DNA of 23,968 nt from JALQTD01 sp965656785 (GTDB taxonomy: Bacteria; Bacteroidota; Bacteroidia; Flavobacteriales_D; Sanyastnellaceae): positions 1-23,968 of the forward strand of contig CBFHLY010000035.1 in the NCBI GenBank assembly GCA_965656785.1, given 5' to 3'. Under the pieces are notes generated by a model. The model ran no database searches. It was not told the origin of the DNA and saw nothing but the letters and a program-made list of their open reading frames with translations. The translations under genes and the position numbers were made by a program. Position 1 is the first letter of the stretch. Every line of letters starts with the position of its first letter. Positions 21,444 to 23,968 of this stretch are shown here, piece after piece.

Positions 21444-23033
21444 ATGGCGAATGAACTTCCGAAGCGAACCGTCCGAGTGCGCCTTCCCGCGCGAGAAGTG
21501 GATCAGCCCGGTCGGTTGGAACAAGCCATCCGGCAAGCCGTAAGCACGGGTCCGCTGGGGGCGTGGCGGGTGGACCGACGTTCCTTGGACGCTCGGAAGC
21601 GGCCGGTCATGGCCGAGCTGACCATTCAGTACGTGCACGCGGGCGAATCGCTGGGGCCGTTGGAGCCTGCCGGACGGAATTGGCCGCGCCTCCCCGATGA
21701 CGCTCCCCGCGTGGCGGTGATCGGAATGGGCCCCGCGGGCTTGTACGCAGCGCTGGAGTTGGTGGCGCACGGCATTCGACCCGTCATCATCGAGCGCGGC
21801 GGGCCGGTTCGTGAACGGCGCCGGGATTTGGTCCGCATCACGCGCGAGCACCTCGTGGACCCCGACTCCAACTACTGCTTTGGCGAAGGAGGTGCCGGAA
21901 CCTATTCCGACGGGAAGCTGTACACCCGTTCGCACAAACGAGGCGACATCCGCAGTGCCCTGGAAATGTTAGTGGAGCACGGAGCGGACCCCAACATCTT
22001 GGTGGACACCCATCCGCACATCGGAACGAACAAGCTTCCGGCCATCATCGAGCGCATGCGCGCCACCTTGATCGAAGCCGGAGCGGAGGTTCATTTTCAC
22101 GAACGCTGGATCGATTGGTCCACCCAAAGCGGCGCCGTTCGCACCGTTGTGTCAGCATCTGTCACGGACGGAAACCGCCGTGAGCACCCGGTAGAATCGG
22201 TCATCGTAGCCACCGGACACAGCGCCCGGGATGTGTTCCGAATGCTGCATCGGCGTGGGCTCGCCATCGAGGCCAAGCCGTTCGCACTGGGCGTCCGCGT
22301 GGAACACCCGCAGTCCTACGTGGATCGCATTCAATACCACGGTGAGCAAGGGGATTGGCTACCTCCCGCGTCGTACAAGTTGGTGTGCCAAGTCGGCGAC
22401 CATGGCGTGCATTCGTTCTGCATGTGTCCTGGGGGCATCATCGCGCCTTGTGCAACCGCTCCAGAGGAGGTGGTTACGAACGGTTGGTCGCCCTCCAAGC
22501 GGAACAATCCGTTCGCGAATTCGGGCATCGTGGTGACGGTGGGGGAGGCCGATTGGAAGCGGGCTGGATTCGAGGGGCCGTTGGCAGCGATGGAGTTCCA
22601 GGCGTCGGTGGAGCGCGCGGCTTGGCTTGCCGCAGGCCAAACCCAACGCGCTCCAGCCCAACGACTGCTCGATTTCGTGAACCGACGTCCCAGCACCACG
22701 CTGCCGGCTTGCAGTTACCTCCCGGGCATCGTTCCCGTCAACTTGCACGACGTGTTGCCGCAATTCATCGCGGAAGCGCTTCGGGAGGGTTTCGTCACGT
22801 TCGGAAACCGCATGCGCGGTTACTTGCACCCGGACGCCGTGTTGGTGGCCCCGGAGTCTCGGACGAGCAGTCCGGTTCGCATTCCCCGCGATGGCCCGTC
22901 GTTGCAGCACCCCCAGTTGCCGGGTTTTTACCCCTGTGGTGAAGGTGCTGGTTACGCAGGCGGCATCTTGTCCGCTGCCCTCGATGGACAGCGCGTGGCA
23001 GCGGCGGTGGTGCAGCAGTTGAAGGGGGGGTAA
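21444..23033 (+). CDS. FAD-dependent dehydrogenase of the COG2509 type
   Basis: 529 residues from ATG 21444, which follows a promoter-like octamer. Residues 1-85 form a small N-terminal domain (RTVRVRLPAREVDQP, RRSLDARKRPVMAELTIQY). The dinucleotide-binding motif VIGMGPAGLYAALEL begins near residue 91, followed by the highly characteristic NYCFGEGGAGTYSDGKLYTR segment near 150 and ATGHSARDVFRML near 255. A Cys-rich FCMCPGGIIAPC stretch lies near residues 331-342, and the FAD-closing motif YPCGEGAGYAGGI is near 497-509. There is no signal peptide, so it is cytoplasmic. This family is widespread but its substrate is not established. It is divergent from the fused E1 gene across 76 bases. Its stop codon lies in the A-run that serves as the T-tract of the minus-strand terminator at 23032-23066. 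Confidence 0.9.
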   Translation: MANELPKRTVRVRLPAREVDQPGRLEQAIRQAVSTGPLGAWRVDRRSLDARKRPVMAELTIQYVHAGESLGPLEPAGRNWPRLPDDAPRVAVIGMGPAGLYAALELVAHGIRPVIIERGGPVRERRRDLVRITREHLVDPDSNYCFGEGGAGTYSDGKLYTRSHKRGDIRSALEMLVEHGADPNILVDTHPHIGTNKLPAIIERMRATLIEAGAEVHFHERWIDWSTQSGAVRTVVSASVTDGNRREHPVESVIVATGHSARDVFRMLHRRGLAIEAKPFALGVRVEHPQSYVDRIQYHGEQGDWLPPASYKLVCQVGDHGVHSFCMCPGGIIAPCATAPEEVVTNGWSPSKRNNPFANSGIVVTVGEADWKRAGFEGPLAAMEFQASVERAAWLAAGQTQRAPAQRLLDFVNRRPSTTLPACSYLPGIVPVNLHDVLPQFIAEALREGFVTFGNRMRGYLHPDAVLVAPESRTSSPVRIPRDGPSLQHPQLPGFYPCGEGAGYAGGILSAALDGQRVAAAVVQQLKGG

Positions 23034-23066
23034 AAAAAAATCGGGCCGGCTCGCCAGCCGACCCGA
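23032..23066 (-). terminator. Strong minus-strand intrinsic terminator
   Basis: An 11-bp stem (23041-23051 with 23056-23066, one mismatch at 23046/23061) has a four-base loop and, read on the minus strand, is followed by nine T. There is no T run in the plus direction, so it serves a minus-strand transcript, which must be either the putative RNA 23041-23236 or read-through from the outer-membrane gene. Confidence 0.9.
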
Positions 23067-23236
23067 TACATCCTGTTACGCACCGGGTAAAACCGGACAG
23101 GATTCCCCGGGGGGAGATCGTTTACGTAAACATGGCGGTTTCCATCGGTGTGCGTCCGTCCGCCATGTCGCCCTTCTGAACCGCGTCGCTTTCAACGTGG
23201 TTGCGTCAGGAAAATGCTTCACCCAATTGCTTGGAT
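23041..23236 (-). ncRNA. Putative structured non-coding RNA of unknown family
   Basis: About 195 nt lie between a promoter-like element and a strong intrinsic terminator, with no long reading frame. The helices below use plus-strand positions. A 9-bp perfect helix pairs 23130-23138 with 23160-23168 (ACATGGCGG / CCGCCATGT). A long-range helix pairs 23071-23084 with 23199-23211 (TCCTG and ACGCA blocks, AA-type bulge). A third pairs 23179-23185 with 23196-23202 (one mismatch). A local 7-bp helix 23070-23076 / 23097-23103 encloses CCGG/CCGG (23083-23086 / 23093-23096) and competes with the long-range one. The size and closing of the ends by pairing recall 6S RNA, but I see no certain match to 6S, RNase P, SRP, tmRNA or a known riboswitch. 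The 5' end is estimated from the promoter only. Confidence 0.5.
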
Positions 23237-23240
23237 GACG

Positions 23241-23272
23241 TGAAGATACGAAATCCTTTTCTTTGAAGGCAA
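23241..23272 (-). promoter_or_regulatory. Candidate promoter of the putative structured RNA
   Basis: On the minus strand TTG (23272-23270, within TATTTTTG) is followed after 21 bases by TATCTTCA (23248-23241), two mismatches from TAnnTTTG but similar to the TATCTTCG elements before prfC and the FAD gene. This would start transcription near 23236. Confidence 0.4.
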
Positions 23273-23318
23273 AAATATCGGCAAAAAATTCCCGTGAATC
23301 GATGAATATTTTGTGTTG

Positions 23319-23372
23319 AAGGCTTCAAGACGGGGATTGGTCTTCCGCACCTCGTTGGTGCAGAGAAGCCTT
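23319..23372 (-). other. Perfect three-way-junction RNA fold in the 3' region of the outer-membrane protein gene
   Basis: Three perfect helices nest in 54 bases: the outer helix AAGGCTTC/GAAGCCTT (23319-23326 with 23365-23372), an inner helix AAGAC/GTCTT (23327-23331 with 23340-23344, eight-base loop) and an inner helix GCACC/GGTGC (23347-23351 with 23357-23361, five-base loop). Read on the minus strand it begins three bases after the TAA at 23378-23376. It is not followed by a good T run, so it is not a standard terminator; it may stabilise the 3' end or be part of another RNA. Confidence 0.55.
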
Positions 23373-23375
23373 AAT

Positions 23376-23968
23376 TTATGGGTTTTCAGAAGGTTGTGAT
23401 GAGTTCGGGGCAAAGGCCTGGCCGACCGGCAGGTGAGGGCGCGTGCCGGTGCTCGGTTTGGCGATGATTTGTCGGAAGTCCCAGTGGGGCGTTTCGAAGA
23501 GGCGCGAACCTTCCATGAAGGTTTCCCACTCGATGGCACGACCGTGCAAGTCAACGGGGCCGACACTGTGGGCCTCGAAGTCGAGGTGGTCAGCGACGCC
23601 ATCTCCGTCCGAGTCGCTGGGGCAGCCTCTTGTGTTGACCGGAGCGCCCGCGGGGGTGTTGAAGCAGCGGTCCCTTCGATCGCGCACCCCATCTTCATCG
23701 GCGTCAGCACGGCGATTGAGGAACTCCGATGGAATGTCCGGGTCTTGGAACATCGTCGATCCCGGACGCCAGCCGAATCCGACGGAAAAAGCGGTGATGG
23801 CGTTGTCCACCGGACCTGCGACGGGGGCGACCCCGAGGTGCACCAAGCCGCTGGCTTCCATGGTCACCGCGTCGCTGACTTGCCATTCGAGCCCGAACTG
23901 AATGGGCAGTCCCCAACGGCTGACTTGCGCAAGCTGGGTGTCGAATTCGTAGTCGGGCAGTTGGGTTT
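23376..23968 (-). CDS. Outer-membrane protein with thrombospondin type 3-like repeats, 5' end outside window
   Basis: About 196 C-terminal residues are visible, open to the window edge. The first 75 are beta-barrel-like strands (RWGLPIQFGLEWQVSDAV, ASGLVHLGVAPV, ITAFSVGFGWRPG). Two calcium-binding Asp-rich repeats follow: DADEDGVRDRRDRC and SDSDGDGVADHLDF, with the Cys pattern and the APVNTRGCP linker of OmpA-associated thrombospondin type 3 repeats. In most relatives such repeats lead into a peptidoglycan-binding OmpA domain, but here about 60 residues of non-OmpA sequence end the protein (HGRAIEWETFMEGSRLF and a Pro/Ser-rich tail NSSQPSENP). It is therefore a barrel protein with a short calcium-binding periplasmic or surface tail. 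The stop at 23378-23376 is followed by a perfect three-way-junction fold. Confidence 0.75.
   Translation of the reverse strand, partial: TQLPDYEFDTQLAQVSRWGLPIQFGLEWQVSDAVTMEASGLVHLGVAPVAGPVDNAITAFSVGFGWRPGSTMFQDPDIPSEFLNRRADADEDGVRDRRDRCFNTPAGAPVNTRGCPSDSDGDGVADHLDFEAHSVGPVDLHGRAIEWETFMEGSRLFETPHWDFRQIIAKPSTGTRPHLPVGQAFAPNSSQPSENP

Noticed and set aside
23032..23066. Terminator of the FAD-dependent dehydrogenase gene.
   Set aside because: The T run is only on the minus strand; in the plus direction the stem is followed by mixed sequence, so it would be a poor terminator for that gene.
23041..23236. tmRNA, RNase P RNA or SRP RNA in the 3' intergenic region.
   Set aside because: No CCA-type acceptor end or T-arm (tmRNA), no GAGGAAAGTCC-type core (RNase P) and no GGAAG-type SRP loop in the right context.
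23219..23710. A 163-codon minus-strand frame covering the three-way junction and the end of the outer-membrane gene.
   Set aside because: It is out of frame with the calcium-repeat protein, shows no protein-like pattern and overlaps clear RNA structure.

Overview
The window looks like a chromosomal segment of a Bacteroidota bacterium, most likely a marine-type member of Flavobacteriales with an unusually GC-rich genome for that group (GC judged by eye). The evidence is a gliding-motility/T9SS type B sorting domain on a lectin-like surface protein, a T9SS type A tail on a secreted endopeptidase, a TonB-dependent receptor with a carboxypeptidase-like N-terminal domain, a fused E1 alpha/beta 2-oxoacid dehydrogenase, YtxJ, a DUF1573 lipoprotein, and promoter -7 elements of the Bacteroidota TAnnTTTG type. 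No tRNA, rRNA, CRISPR array, insertion sequence or prophage was seen. Most genes are ordinary core or surface functions.

Layout. 1-7787 (minus strand) reads prfC, then a small secreted carboxypeptidase-regulatory-domain protein, a TonB-dependent receptor, a large L-type-lectin/T9SS type B surface protein that is split by a frameshift, and a di-haem cytochrome c peroxidase lipoprotein cut by the window edge. Two of these junctions are 4-base ATGA overlaps. 7878-9892 (plus) is a sulfur redox group: rhodanese, thioredoxin, an intrinsic terminator, then a type II (eukaryote-like) sulfide:quinone oxidoreductase. 9941-12607 (minus) holds a small outer-membrane-type protein, a DUF1573 lipoprotein and an S41 C-terminal processing protease. 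12737-14389 (plus) is a T9SS-secreted lysyl-endopeptidase-like protease. 14390-18394 (minus) is a tightly coupled operon ytxJ, pRiA4b ORF-3-like gene, miaA, mutS2, in which every junction is a 1- or 4-base stop/start overlap. 18436-19353 (plus) holds a membrane/TPR-like protein and an unrecognised small protein. 19343-21367 (minus) is the fused E1 dehydrogenase. 21444-23033 (plus) is an FAD-dependent dehydrogenase of the COG2509 type. 23376-23968 (minus) is the 3' part of an outer-membrane protein with thrombospondin type 3-like calcium repeats.

The only stretch over 300 bases without a protein gene is 23034-23375, and it is the most interesting part. It carries a strong minus-strand intrinsic terminator, several long perfect or near-perfect helices, and an upstream promoter-like element, together suggesting an independent structured RNA of about 190-200 nt that I could not assign to a family. 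Next to it is a perfect 54-nt three-way-junction fold directly after the stop codon of the outer-membrane protein gene. Other observations worth checking are -7 elements only 6-7 bases before start codons (suggesting leaderless mRNAs), a pair of overlapping divergent promoters before ytxJ, a MutS2 without its Smr nuclease domain, and the frameshifted lectin gene.
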